A stretch of 64,000 nt of DNA from Macrotis lagotis (GCF_037893015.1 NC_133666.1:655800869-655864868); one strand, 5' to 3'. Shown: positions 22,938 to 36,580, numbered from the stretch's first letter. Numbers and translations: made by a program. Notes: generated by a model not told the origin, from the letters alone.

Positions 22938-23092
22938 ACAGATTTCTCTCTCATCACACTCAATTTGGATCAATGTACAACATGGAAACAAAGTAAAGAC
23001 TGGCAGATTGCTCTCCATGGTGGGGGGGAGTAAGATTGGGGGAAAAAATTGTAAAACTCAAATAACATTTTTAATAAAAAAAAGAAAAGAAA
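22938..23092 (+). mobile_element. L1 insertion B, very short 3' end
   Basis: Only the L1 3' UTR ('ctctctcatcacactcaatttgg' to the A-rich tail) is present. 'aaatttgc' occurs on both sides and is a plausible target-site duplication in the host L1. Confidence 0.7.
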
Positions 23093-23779
23093 AAAATTTG
23101 CCTTTGGGCATTGTTCCAAATTGCTCTCCAGAATGGTTGAATCAGTTCACAGCTCTGCCAATAGTGCATTAGCGTCCCAGTTTTCCCACATTCCCTCCAA
23201 AATTTATAATTTTCCTTTTCTTTCATACTAGCCAATCTGATAGGTGTGGTGTAATACCTCAGAAGTGTTTTAATTTGCATTTCTCTAATAGCAACAGAGC
23301 ATTTTTTTCCATATGACTATAGAAAACTTTAATTTCTTCATCTGAAAACTGTCTGTTCATATCCTTTGACCATTTATCAATTGAAGAATGACTTATATTC
23401 TTAGAAATTTGACTCAGTTCTCTATATATTTTAGAAATAAGACCTTTATTAGAAACATTGGTTATAAAAATTGTTTCCCAGCTTTCTGGTTTTTTTTTAA
23501 TCTTGATTGTAATGGTTTTGTTTATGCAAAAACTTTTCAATTTAATGTAATCAAAATTATCCATTTTGCATTTCATAATGTTCTCTATCTCTTCTTTGGA
23601 CATAAATTCTTCTCTCCAAAAATCTGACAGGTAAACAATTCCTTGCTTTTCTAATTGGAATATGGTTTCATCCTTTATGTCTAAATCATGTACCCATTTT
23701 GATCTTTTCTTTGTATAGGGTAATGAGATGTTGATTTATGCCTAGTTTCTGCCATATTATTTTCCAGTTTCCCCAGCAG

Positions 23780-23850
23780 GTTTTGTTAAATAGTGAGTTA
23801 ACACTTTTGTTAACTCTATTTGTTAACACTATTTGTTAAATAGTGAGTTC
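23780..23850. repeat. Local tandem duplication inside L1
   Basis: 'tttgttaaatagtgagtt' occurs at about 23782 and again at about 23832, separated by 'aacactttt'/'gttaact' variants. Other marsupial L1 copies have this motif once. Confidence 0.6.
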
Positions 23851-26050
23851 TTATCCCAAAACTGGCATCATTGGATTTATCAGACAAGTAAATTGGTATA
23901 ATTATGTATTAGTATACTTACTGCTGTTTCTTGCAAGCCTAACCTATTCCACTGGTCCACCGTTCTATTTCTTAACCAGTACCAAATAGTTTTGATAACT
24001 GCTGCTTTGTAATTTTTGATTTGATACTGCTAAGCTACCTTCTTTTTTCTTTTTTTATAATTCACTTGATATTTTTTCTTATCTCTTTTTCTTCTTCCAG
24101 AAAAATTTGTTATTTTTTCTAACTCTATAAAATAATTTTTGAATAAGTAGATTACTTATTCTACTAGTAGAATAATTTAAGTAGAATTGACAATTATATT
24201 AGCTCATTCTACCCATGAGCAATTGATATTTTACCAATTGCTTAGATCTTACTTTATTTGTGTGAAAAATATTTTGTAATTGTATTTGATAGGTAGATTC
24301 CCCAATATTTTATTTTGCCTACAGTTGTTTTGAATGGAATTTCTCTTTCTATAGGGCTTTGTTGGTCATGTATAGACATGCTAATGATTTATGTGGGTTT
24401 ATTTTTTATCCTGAAACATTGCTAAAGTTATTATTTCAAATAATTGTTTTAGTGCATTCTCTAGAATTCTGGTCATAGTGTATTATCCTGGTGATTACTT
24501 GCTATAATCTCTTGGCTAATATTTTATTTAAAACTATTGCATCAATATTCATTAGGGAAATTGGTCTATAAATTTTATTTTTGGTTTTTGGCTCTTCCTG
24601 TTTTAGATATTAGTACTATATTTGTGTCATTAAAAGGAATTTGGTAGGATTCCGTCTTCACCTATTTTTCCAGCTAGTTTACATAATATTAGAATTAATT
24701 GTTCTTTAAATGTTTGGTAAAATTCACTTGTGAATCCATCTGATCCCAGAGATTTTATTTCATTGATGGCTTGCTCCATTTCTTTTTTCTGAAATGGGGT
24801 TCAAGTATTTTATTTCCTCTTCTACTAATCTGGACAGTTTGTATTTTTGTAAATATTCATCCATTTCATTTAGATTGTCTGATTTATTGGCATATAGTTG
24901 AACAAAATAGTTCTGATTTATCATTTTAATTTCCTCTTCATTGAGGGTGAATTCAGCCTTTTTGTTTTTGATATACTGGTAATTTGGTTTTCTTCTTTAT
25001 TTTTTTGAATCAAATTAACCAAAGGCTTCTTGTTATTTAAATTTTTTCTTTCTGGTTGCTTGCAGTATTTTCTCCTTTAGCTGATAATTTTAAAATTTGG
25101 CTACAACATTCACTGGAGTTTTTATTTTGGGATCTCTTTCAGTAGGTGATTGTTGGATTCTTTTAAGTGTTATTTTACCCTCTTGTTCCAGGATATTAAA
25201 GCAGTTTTCCAATGTTAGTATAATTGACTGTATCAATAACAAATCTAACAGAAATCATATGATTATCTCAATAGATGCTGAAAAAGCCTTTGACAAAATA
25301 CAGCACTCATTCCTACTAAAAAAAACCTAGAGAGCATAGAAATAAATGAATTATTCCTTAGAATGATTAGCAGTATCTATCTGAAAGCATCAACAAGCAT
25401 TATACAATGAGGATAAGCTAGAAACATTCCCAATAAGGTCAGGGGTGAAACAAGGATGCCCGTTATTACCACTGCTATTCAGTATTATATTAGTACTGTT
25501 AACTTCAGCAATAAGAGAAGAAAAAAGAAATAGAAGGATTAGAATTGGGAAGGAAGAGACAAAACTCTCACTCTCTGTAGATGACATGATGGTATACCTA
25601 GAGAATTCTTGAAAATCATCTAAAAAACTACTAGAAAAAAATAGCAGCTTTAGCAAAGTCACAGGATATAAAATAAACCCTCATAAATCCTCAACATTTC
25701 TATGTAAGACTAGCAAGATACAGCAGAAAGAGCTAGAAAGAGAAATTCCATTTAAAGTAACTTTATATAATATAAAATACTTGGGAGTTACCTGCTAAGG
25801 CAGATTCAGAAACTCTATGAATACAGTTATAAAACACTTTACACACAAATAAAATCAGATCTAAATAACTGGGCAAATATCAACTGCTCATGATAGGCTG
25901 GGGTAATATAATAAAAATAACAGTTCTCCTGAAATTAAACTACTTATTCAGTGCTTTACCAAACTCTCAAAAAAATTACTTTAATGAGCTAGAAAAAAAT
26001 TGTAACTAAATTCATACGGAGAAACAAAATTCAAGAATATTCAAAGATTT

Positions 26051-26120
26051 ACCTAGCTGTGTGGCCTTGGGCAAGCCACTTAACCCCGTTTGCCTTGCAA
26101 AAAAAAAAACTAAAAAAAAA
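26051..26120 (+). repeat. 5'-truncated SINE with perfect target-site duplication
   Basis: Only the 3' half is present ('acctagctgtgtggcc' to the A tail). It lies between two perfect copies of 'atattcaaagattt' (26037-26050 and 26121-26134). The 5' truncation is typical of L1-mediated integration. Confidence 0.92.
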
Positions 26121-27210
26121 ATATTCAAAGATTTAATGAAAAAGAAGTGCAAAAGAAGTTAGCTTAGCCTTACCAGATCTAAAATTATATTATAATTTAG
26201 TCATCAAAACTGTTTAATATTGTCTAAGAAAGAGAGTGGCATATCAATGGAATAGATTAGGTACAAAAGAGACAGCAGGAAATGATTATAGCAATCTGCT
26301 GTTTGATAAACCCAAAGAGTCCAGTTTCTGGGATAAGAACTCTCTTCAATAAAAAAAAAAAACTTAGGATATTTGCAAATTAGTATGGCAGAAACTTGAA
26401 TTAGACTAACATCTCTTACCCTATACCAAGATAAGATCAAAATGGGTACAGGATTTAGACATAAAAGACACTATTATAAGAAAACTAGGAGATCAAGGAA
26501 TATTTTACCTGTCAGATCTATGGAAAGGGAAGCAGTTTATGACCAAGGAAGAGATGGAAAACATCATTAAAAACAAATTAGATAATTTTGATTACATTAA
26601 GTTAAAAAGCTTTTGTACAAACAAAACCACCATAACCAAGATTAAAGAAATGTAATAAACTGGGGAAATAATTTTTCCAGCTAGTATTTCTGACAAAGGA
26701 TTAATTTCTAAACTATATAGAGAACTGAGTCTAATTTATCAAAAAAAAAACCAACAAGCCATTCCTCAATTGACTAATGGTCAAAAGATATGCAAAGGCA
26801 ATTTACAGATGAGGAAATCAAAGCTATCCATATGATATATGAAAAATTGCTCTAAGTAATTACTGATTAGAGAAATGCAAATTAAACAGCTCTGAGCCAC
26901 CATCTCACACCTATCAGATTGGCCAATATGACCAGAAAGGACAATGATCAATGTTGGAAGAAGTGTGGGAAATCTGGGACACTAATACATTGTGGAGCTG
27001 TGAACTCATCCAAGCTTTCTGGAGAGCAATCTGGAATTACCCTAAAGGGCAATAAAAATGTTCAGACTCTTTGATCCAGTAGTACCACTGCTGGGTCTAT
27101 ACTCTGAAGAGATCATGAAAAGGGGTAAAAACATCACTTGTACAAAAATATTCTTAGAATTGGAAATTGAGTGAATGTCCATCAATTAGAGAATGACTGA
27201 ACAAATTGTG

Positions 27211-27236
27211 GTGTGTGTGTGTGTGTGTGTGTGTGT
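27211..27236. repeat. (GT)n microsatellite
   Basis: About 13 GT units inside the L1 ORF2 3' region. Confidence 0.9.
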
Positions 27237-27275
27237 TATGGAACACCATTGTTCTATTAGGAAGGGGGGTGTATA

Positions 27276-27426
27276 GGGGCGGCTAGGTGGTGCAGTGGAT
27301 AGAGCAGCAGCCCTGGAGTCAGGAGGACCTGAGTTCAAATCCAGCCTCAGACACTTAATAATTATCTAGCTGTGTGGCCTTGGGCAAGCCCCATTTGCCT
27401 TGCAAAAACCTAAAAAAAAAAAAAAA
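27276..27426 (+). repeat. Mar1/WSINE-type SINE in L1 insertion C
   Basis: Full-length copy 'ggggcggctaggtggtgcag' to an A tail. It has lost 'cacttaacccc' before the 'atttgccttgc' end. Confidence 0.93.
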
Positions 27427-29029
27427 GAAACCAAGAGGGATGGGATTTCAAAGAAACCTGGAAAGACTTGCATAGACTGATGCTGGGCGAGAGGAGCAGA
27501 GCCAGAAGAACACTGAACACCCTAATGGCAACATGAGGATGATGATCAATCTTATTGGATTTGCTCATTCCATCAATGCAATAATCAGAGACAATTTTAG
27601 AGTACCTGTGTCACAGAATACCATCTGTATCTAGAGAAAGAACTGTGAAATTTAAACAAAGACCAAAATCTATTACCTTCAATTTAAAAAAAAAAAGTGT
27701 CTTATGTACTACATAATTTGCTATCTCTAATATTTTATTTTCTCAAGGATATGTTTCTCTCTCAACACATTTAACTTTGATCAATATGTGGCATGGAAAC
27801 AATGTAAAGATTATTAGACTGCATTCAATGGCGGGGAGAAGGGAGGGTGAGGGAAAAAGTGTAAAAATCCAAAACTTTACAAAAATGATAGGTAGAAACT
27901 ACTATTGTATATTGTATTTTGTAATTATATAATTGGAAAACATAAAACATTTTTAAAAAATAAAGCAATTTTCCTTGGTAATTTCCTGAAAACTATTGTC
28001 CAGGCTGTTTTTTTTTTTTTGGTCATGGCTTTCAGATAGTCTAGTAATTCATAAAATACCTCTTCTGGATCTATTTTCCAGGTAAATTGTTTTTCCTATG
28101 AGGTACTTTACTTTTTTTTCCTATTTTTCTAATCTTTTGATTTTGTTTGATGGATTTTTGATGTATTATAGAGTCACTAGTTTCCATTTGCCTGATGTTA
28201 ATTTTTAAGAATTTATTTTCTTCAGTTAACTTTTGACTCACTCATTTTTCCATTTAGCCAATTCTACATTTAAAGGTATTCTTTTTCTTCAATCAATTTT
28301 TGTGCTTCCTTTTCCATTTTTTCATAATTCTCCCAGTTTTTCTTTTCCTAATTTTTCTTCTACCTCTCTTATTTGTTTTTTTTAAATCCTTTTTGAGCTC
28401 TTCCAAGAGGACTTTTTGGACTTGAGACCAAGTCATAATTCCCATGGAAGCTTCCAATGTAGATATTTTATCGCTGCTTTCCTCTTTTGAGGTGGCATAT
28501 TGAACTTCCTTGTTGCCAAAGTAGCTTTCTATGGTTAGGGCTCTTTTTTGTTGTACATTTTAAAAGTTGAGCCCTGCTCCCGGGGCACAGGAAACACAGT
28601 CTTGAGCATTTAGTGTTAGGGGATCAAGGCTCTGACTTTCCGCACTGGAGTTTCAGGTGCTGACGAGCTGCTCCCTGCATCTGTTGCACCAGTGTTCTGG
28701 GACTTGCAGTATGCTTTCTGCACCCAGGCTGCAGTCTTCACTGTTGGTCTGCAGTACCGCTGACCTGCTAAGCCAGGACCCAGGGGCCTTGGTAATTGAA
28801 CTGCACTCTGGCTAAGAGCCTTCCACTGGCTTCCCCACCTGGATTCCCCACCTTTTACCCCTTTCTGAAGTCTTTCCAAGATATTTTGAGGTAAAAAACT
28901 TTTGTGATTCTGATACTCCAGAATCTGTTTTAGAGTCTTAATTTGAAGTTACCTCAAAGGGAAACTGGGTCAAGCTCAGGGAACTTCCAAGCTTCTTTTC
29001 AACATTGTAACTCCACCCAGAAGTCCTCA

Positions 29030-29215
29030 AATGTGAAAATATTTATAAAGCATTTTGCAGACCTTAAATTCCTATATAAATGCTATTATTTCCCCCTACA
29101 TTTATCATATTTCTATATTAGTCAAGCTGTGAAAGAAGAACTGAAAGTGCGGGGGCAAATTATGAGAAAAAAGAAAAACATAGAAGTTTAAAACATGAAG
29201 ATGGTATGGCTAGCT
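29030..29215 (-). repeat. Short MIR / L1 3'-UTR remnants
   Basis: 29040-29090 ('aaagcattttgcagaccttaaa') is MIR-like. 29100-29190 ('tatattagtcaagctgtgaaagaag') is reversed L1 3' UTR. Both are fragments. Confidence 0.5.
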
Positions 29216-29420
29216 AATATTTTTAAAATACAAAGGACTCCTAAGCACAAATGAACAAATAAAAGTTTGAGCTTCCTTATAACCTGTTCAAAAGGTGAGC
29301 ACTTTGTGGAACCACTAAACAGAAATTTCACTTTTACCTCAGACATATACTCATGTGAGAGACTCCTCTGGGGGCAATTTAGTCATTACTCTTTGACTTC
29401 AAGGTTTAAGATGACACCAT

Positions 29421-29578
29421 TGGGGTAGCTAGGTGGCACAGTGGATAGAGCACCAGCCCAGTGCCAGATACACACAAGGGGTACTTGAGTTCAAATCCAA
29501 TCTCAGACACTTAATAATTACCTAGCTGTGTGGCCTTGGGCAAGCCACTTAACCCCACTGTCTTGCAAAAAAAAAAAA
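29421..29578 (+). repeat. SINE with an L2-like patch in its body
   Basis: A Mar1/WSINE copy flanked by perfect 'aagatgacaccat' direct repeats (29408-29420 and 29579-29591). The usual 'ctggagtcaggag' block after 'agcaccagccc' is replaced by a segment ending in 'agatacacac'. The 21 bp at 29455-29475 are identical to 30459-30479, which lies in an L2 3' end. Confidence 0.9.
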
Positions 29579-29664
29579 AAGATGACACCATCACTGGCCA
29601 TCTCCAAAAAAGCAGTGAAATCTCCAGAAGCACTGTTTGCTAAGCAACAAGTTCTGACTCTGGG

Positions 29665-29740
29665 ACACAACTCATATGTGATGATGTTTGTCCTTCATTC
29701 TCAAAGAAGACATGACATCACAAGAGGTGAGTTTCAATAG
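29665..29740 (-). repeat. Fragment of the long composite SINE
   Basis: 'gatgtttgtccttcattctcaaagaagaca' region matches the end of the long SINE seen at 10818, 31225 and 55685. Confidence 0.7.
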
Positions 29741-29867
29741 AAGTAAGAAGAAGGATGGGAGAGTTTGGGGGCTGCCTTCCTATAGGAAGACAAGCAGGGG
29801 AAAAGTAATAGAGAAGGCTAAAGGAGCAGGAAAGTTTGAGGGATAACATTCTCCCGCCCCACCAGCA

Positions 29868-29998
29868 GGCTGCCCTCTAAAGGAAGGAGAACCACCAAGA
29901 CCATATAGCTAAGGGAATATTATCTGAGGATTTGAACTCAGGTCTTCCTGACTTGCAAGTCCTACACTCTACTCACTGCACCACCTAGCTGCCTCTTA
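29868..29998 (-). repeat. Older Mar1-like SINE
   Basis: 'gaggatttgaactcaggtcttcctgac' region to 'ctcactgcaccacctagctgcc' is the reversed head. Confidence 0.8.
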
Positions 29999-30119
29999 TC
30001 TGTCCTGATCCTGAGGAAATGGGGTGGCTATAAAGAAAAGGACAGGGAGAGGGAAGGGCTGATATGGACCTAGATAGATAGAAAGAATAGACAGGACAGA
30101 GACTGATCTTTGCAAAGAA

Positions 30120-30385
30120 ATTAAGGACAAAAAGAGAGATGATTCACAGACAGATGGGTGGATGACTAGAGAAACAGAGATGATAAATGGATAGAGAAAT
30201 AGATAAGTAGATGATAAATAGATATGATATAGAAAATTTATATATATATGTATATGGGAGAGGAGGGAGGAAAGGAGGAAGGGAGGAGAGAAAGATGGGG
30301 GTAGAGAGAGAGAGAGGAGAGGGAGATAAAAAAGGGTGGGAGAGATAGGGGAGAGGAGGAGAGAGGAAGGGAGAATGGCTAATTC
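30120..30385. repeat. GATA/GA-rich low-complexity tract
   Basis: 'gataaatggatagag' units pass into a long purine run ('ggaggaaaggaggaagggagg', 'gagagagagagagg'). Confidence 0.85.
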
Positions 30386-30429
30386 ATGAGGAACCCTTAT
30401 TAAGAATGTAAGCTCAAAAGTAAGAATTA

Positions 30430-30525
30430 CCTTTATTGTTTTTTCATCAGCAGGGCTCAGCCCAGTGCCAGATACACACTTAATCTATAATCTGTCTCCT
30501 CAATAAATGCTTTCTCTGTAGCTTG
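30430..30525 (+). repeat. L2 3'-end remnant
   Basis: 'cagggctcagcccagtgcc' and 'ctcaataaatgctttct' correspond to the L2 3' terminus. It includes the 21 bp shared with the SINE at 29421. Confidence 0.7.
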
Positions 30526-30529
30526 CAAA

Positions 30530-31220
30530 CACTTATTAAGCATATCATATGGATTTGGCTAAGCATTGGGGGAGAATGGAGGTGTAACAGATGTAATCAT
30601 CACTCTTTCCTCTCTATGGCTATATTCCTTTAGGACTATGGGGCATGTCCCTGAAGGTCAGCCAAATGACCCCACTCAATTTCCCATTCCATAAGGATTT
30701 TCCAAAGCAGCACACATTATAAATATGTCCATCATTGTTGTTCCCATTGCAGAATCTGGGAAAGTGGAGTTCAAAGGGCTGATTGGTTTGCTTAGGGTGC
30801 TTTAGAATACTCCAAGCTATTTATAAACAATTCAATCAATATAACCATCTTACTCTAATGCTTCATTTGGGCATGGATGTGAATCTGGTTCTTCATGATT
30901 GTGTCAAAGGAATATAGACTCTTAGGAGTTCTGCCAAGTTGGAGAAGTTTTCAGTACGGGCTCAGGGACCAGATGAACTAAATTCAGGGGGTCCGATAAC
31001 CAATTGATCACAGGGGATTTCTTTTTAGGTTATGGCAACTCTTGGAATGAAAGCATACACAAGCATGAAATAGGGGGTGTAAGTGTTTTGGGTTTTTTTG
31101 TGGGACTCTTCAAGCTTGTGATTTCATCAATGTAGGGAATTTCAAATATGGAAATTCCTTCCATCAATATAGATCATCAACTCATGTGTCACTGATGGTC
31201 CTAGAGTTGTCTGGGAGTGG
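30530..31220. other. Unassigned stretch
   Basis: No repeat or exon recognised. 30720-30820 is MIR-like in places ('ccattgcagaatctggg') but too degraded to call. Confidence 0.3.
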
Positions 31221-31224
31221 AGAA

Positions 31225-31595
31225 ATAATAATAATGTTTGTCCTTTATTCTCAAAGAAGACCATGACATTGGAGGGGTGATACCATGACATGCACATGAA
31301 TTAGATTTGAGTGAGGGGACACTGTGCTAAGTCACCAACCTCACTTTCTCCTCCAGGGTCATTTGGGTCCAGTGGTCAGAAATCAGGATGATTGGAGATG
31401 GTCCTGGATATGAGGCAATCAGGGTTAAGTGACTTACCCAGGGTCACACAGCTAGTAAGTGGCAACTATCTGAGACTGGATTCAAACTCCAGGGTCATTT
31501 GAATACATGATCAGTATGGATCAGGGGTTAAGCTTGAACCCAGGTTTTCCTGACCCTCAGACCGGTCTCTATCCACTATATCACATTGCCTCTCT
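31225..31595 (-). repeat. Long composite marsupial SINE
   Basis: Reverse copy: 'gtttgtcctttattctcaaagaagaccatgac' region, 'tgagtgaggggacactgtgc', 'ggtcatttgggtccagtgg' and the head, with a small internal rearrangement near 31490-31540. After it, to 32225, no feature is recognised. Confidence 0.85.
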
Positions 31596-32224
31596 GAAGG
31601 AGAATAAGGAGAACTATATGAAGAGTCTTCTTTGCTCATTCTCCTGCCAGGTGCCTAGTTTCTGTCTCACTTATCAACCAAAACTACTTTCTCAGTTGGT
31701 CGTCAAAACATCAGTGATCTGTTGTTCCAATCCTCCTCCTTCAGCCCTCTAAAGCATGTCATGTAATCAGAGAAAATGAGTTGAAAGGGACTTCAGAGAC
31801 TGCTCACCCCACTCTGACTTGAATAAGACTCTCCTCTATGATGTACCTGAAAAATGGTCACCCAGCTTCTTTACAATAAACAAAATCAAAGTGAAACAAA
31901 TCACCAGAAAACAGGGGAAAGGGTGATGAGGAAAAGCTAAATTACATTGCCACGTGCAAAATCCCATCTTATTACTTAACCTGAGGCATAGTTTCCCCCC
32001 CTTCCCAAACATGAGCCCAAATACCTTGAACACCCTAAGTCTCACTGAATATGATTTCCTTATGAAATCCCTGGGGACTTCTCCAGTTTCTGTGGAGATG
32101 ATAGAAAACACAGATATCAATTATATACTCTTTACCAGTCCCTGTTCCCTATAATAGTCCCAGTCCTCCCATGTTCCTATCACCTCTATTCAACCTTTAC
32201 ATTACCTCCTATTTTATTGATGTT

Positions 32225-32470
32225 ATTCTTAATAAGATTTTATTTTCCCCTCAATTACATGTAAAAAACAATTTTTTAACATATTTTGAGTTTGAAATTC
32301 TATCCTTATTTCTTTCCTCTCCCCCTCTGGGAAATTGGAAGCAATCTGTTATAGCTTTTATATCTATCTACCTATCTATCTATATTATATATGATATATA
32401 TACAATCATGCATAATATATTTTATATTAGTCAATTTGTGGAAGAAAACCCCAATGAAAGAAAAAGAAAC
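32225..32470 (-). mobile_element. L1 3'-UTR part, left half of an interrupted element
   Basis: 'ttattttcccctcaattacatg' and 'ggaagcaatctgttatagc' are reversed L1 3' UTR. The element resumes at 34616 after the RAB2A pseudogene. Confidence 0.8.
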
Positions 32471-32589
32471 AAAGAATCAAAGAGGAAGGAAGAAAGAAGA
32501 AAGAAAAAAAGAAAGAAGGAAAGAAAAAAGAAAGGGAGAAAGAGAAGAAAACAGAAGCAAGAAAGAAGAGGAAGGAAGAGCAAAGAAGG

Positions 32590-32590
<1 letters not shown>
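32455..32590. repeat. GA-rich purine tract
   Basis: 'aagaaagaagaaagaaaaaaag' type sequence for about 130 bp, left of the RAB2A pseudogene. A matching tract lies on its right at 34428-34615. Confidence 0.85.
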
Positions 32591-34427
<1,837 letters not shown>

Positions 34428-34430
<3 letters not shown>

Positions 34431-34615
34431 AAAAAAAGAAGAAAGAAAGGAAGAAAGAAAAAGAGAAAGAAAAAAGAGAGAAAAAGGGATGAAGAAAGGA
34501 AAGAGAAAGGAAGAGAGAAAGGAAGAGAGCAAAAGAAAGAAGGAGAAAGGGAGAGAGAAAGAGAGAAGGAAAGAAAAGAAGAAAAGAAACAAAGGAAGGA
34601 AGGAAAAGAAAGAAA
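34428..34615. repeat. GA-rich tract grown from a poly(A) tail
   Basis: Begins as 'taaaaaaaaagaag' at the end of the RAB2A 3' UTR, then about 180 bp of purines ('gaaaggaagaaag', 'gagagaaaggaagagagc'). Confidence 0.85.
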
Positions 34616-35560
34616 GACACCTTGATCTACGTTCAGACTCCATCAATTCTTTCTCTGGAGGTGAATAGCATTTTTCATCATAAACCTTTGGTATTGTCTT
34701 GGGTCTTTCCATTGAGGAGAATAGTTAAATTATGTACAGTTTTTCGCCTTACACTGTTGCTGTGCCATGTTCTCTTGGTTCTGCTCACTTCACTTTGCAT
34801 CAGTTTGTGTAAGTATATAAGTATTCCATTATAATCACACATGGGCATCGCCTTAATTTCCAACTCTTTGCTACCTCAAAAAAGAACTGCTACAAATATT
34901 TTTGCACAAATAGATCATTTTCCCTTTTTAAAAATCTTTTTTGGGAGGGGCAGCTAGGTGGCGCAGTGGATTAGAGCTCTGGCCTTGGAGTCAGGAGTAC
35001 CTGAGTTCAAATCCGACCTCAGACAGTTAATAATGACCTAGCTGTGTGGCCTTGGGCAAGCCACTTAACCCCATTGCCTTGCAAAAACTAAAAAAAGAAA
35101 AAAATCTTTTTGGGATATAGACATGAAAGTGGTATTTCTGGATCAAAGAGTATCCACAATTTTGTTCCTTTTGTTCATAGTTCCAAATTGCTCTATCTCC
35201 AGCATGGTTGGATCAGCTTACAACTCCATCAACTATGCATTAGTACCTCACTTTTCCCATACTCCTTTCATCATTTATCATTATCTTTTTCTGTCATAAT
35301 TATTAGCCAATCTAATAGGTGTGAGATGGTTCCCCCAGAGTTGTTTTAATTTGCTTTTCTCTAATCAATAATGATTTAGAGAATTTTTATATCATTATTG
35401 AAAGCTTTGATTTCTTTGAAAACTCATTTGAACCATTTATCAACTGAGGAATGACATATTTTTAAAAATTGACTTAGTTCTCTATATTTGAGGAACAAGA
35501 CCTTTATCAAAGATACTTATATAAAAATTTACCTCAAGCTTTCTGCTTTCCTTCTAATAT
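34616..35560 (-). mobile_element. L1 ORF2 3' region, right half of an interrupted element
   Basis: Reversed L1 text in order: 'actccatcaattctttctctgg', 'ttctcttggttctgctcact', 'ttccaactctttgctacctc', 'tgctctatctccagcatggttgg' and 'attagccaatctaataggtgtga'. Continuous with 32225-32470. Confidence 0.85.
34947..35099 (+). repeat. Mar1/WSINE-type SINE in L1
   Basis: Full-length copy with flanking direct repeats 'aaaaatctttttggga' (about 34930-34946 and 35100-35115). Confidence 0.94.
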
Positions 35561-35941
35561 TAATTTTTTAAAAATTATTTAACTGGAAAATATCATCAAA
35601 CAAGATCATTACCATTTTCATCTACACAGAACAGGAAAAAAGGATTGTTTGTGAAATCATGACTTTCTATTACCTATATCTTAACCATTTTAAGCATTCA
35701 ACATGCTACTTTCAAATCTGTCTGTTTTTTATCTATTTTTTTCTGAACATCCTTCTGGTCTCTTCAGTGCATTTCTTCAAAAAAATGATACCCCTCTTTT
35801 CTTCTTTTGTAACCAAGATGTATCCCTGTGGAGCTTAAAGTACATGCACTATTCCTCTCAACTGGGGTCAAAATCATCTCAACTACTTCTTTCTCTGCCT
35901 ATAGGTTTGGTGAGAGTCAAAGAGCTTCCAGAATGTAATTT

Positions 35942-36082
35942 TTTTTAACTAGGCAATGGGATTAAATGACTTGCCCAAGGTCACACAGCTAGGTAATTAT
36001 TAAGCATCTGAGTTCGTATTTGAACTCAGGTCCTCCTGACTCTAGGGTCAGTACTCTATCCACTGCGCCACCTAGCAGCCCC
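35942..36082 (-). repeat. Mar1/WSINE-type SINE
   Basis: Reverse copy from 'actaggcaatgggattaaatgac' to 'ccactgcgccacctagcagcc', with 'ccagaat' on both sides. Confidence 0.93.
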
Positions 36083-36534
36083 CAGAATTTCACTGTCTAC
36101 CATCAGATACACTGATAATAGAAATTGAAGGATCCTTTAGTCATAGGGGAAGAATGGAATTTATCCAGTTGTTTGTAAGAGTTAAAAATGAAGTAAATAT
36201 CCATTCAGTCTACCTGTCTAGATAGTTCCTTTGATCACCAAGCTAAATGTGGGATCCTAGCTTATGATCCGGGAACATCAAATGTCCTCAGAACCTCCTT
36301 TACACACTCAGCTGGGGGTAATGTCATGTTTTAAACAGCACTAAGGAGGATGAATTTTTTTTTTTATCTGAATGAGTCAAGTTTAGCAAAAATATGATCA
36401 CAACAGTGAAATAGACACAAAACCGGTCTGAATTTCCATCTGGATGCATGAGATGGGATGAACAGGAAGAAGAAAAATGTTCTTCAGCTACTTGGCTTCA
36501 CAGTCAATTCCAGAAAAGTCCACTCAATGAGGCT

Positions 36535-36540
36535 TTTATT
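36535..36540 (-). terminator. Polyadenylation signal AATAAA of the colipase-like gene
   Basis: On the minus strand AATAAA lies 40 bp after the TAA stop of the last exon. Position and sequence are canonical, giving an unusually short 3' UTR of roughly 60-70 bp. Confidence 0.7.
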
Positions 36541-36580
36541 CTACTGTGTGGGACATTTTGTTTGATGGTCGATGAAATGA

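Larger units (their letters stand above)
25213..27958 (+). mobile_element. L1 insertion C, 5'-truncated, with RT region
   Basis: Begins inside the reverse-transcriptase domain: translation at 25250-25320 reads '[20 protein letters not shown]'. This is followed by text for the RQGCPLSP block and the catalytic (F/V)DD region near 25575-25590, then the ORF2 C-terminus and a 3' UTR with poly(A). It is bounded by a target-site duplication of about 14 bp ('taaagcagttttcc' before, 'taaagcaattttcc' after). It carries two SINE insertions and many stops, so it is not functional. Confidence 0.87.
21540..29015 (-). mobile_element. Large minus-strand L1 LINE carrying three younger L1 insertions
   Basis: Reading the minus strand, the element starts near 29015 ('ggacttctgggtggagtta', a 5'-UTR start), passes ORF1- and ORF2-like sequence, and ends at a 3' UTR at 21540-21860. 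The ORF2 C-terminus is recognisable in translation (23071-23280: 'TPIRLASMKEKENYKFWREC', then 'GTLMHYWQSCELIQPFWRAIW'). Host L1 sequence resumes cleanly after each plus-strand insertion at 21866, 22938 and 25213. The copy is dead: the frames are full of stops. Confidence 0.85.

Noticed and set aside
23071-23603. Two open frames on the minus strand with conserved-looking sequence
   Set aside because: They are the C-terminal part of L1 ORF2, not a host gene.
25097-25330. Open frame ending in an AFDKIQ motif
   Set aside because: Its first half is antisense host L1 and its second half the RT domain of an inserted L1; the frame crosses an insertion boundary.
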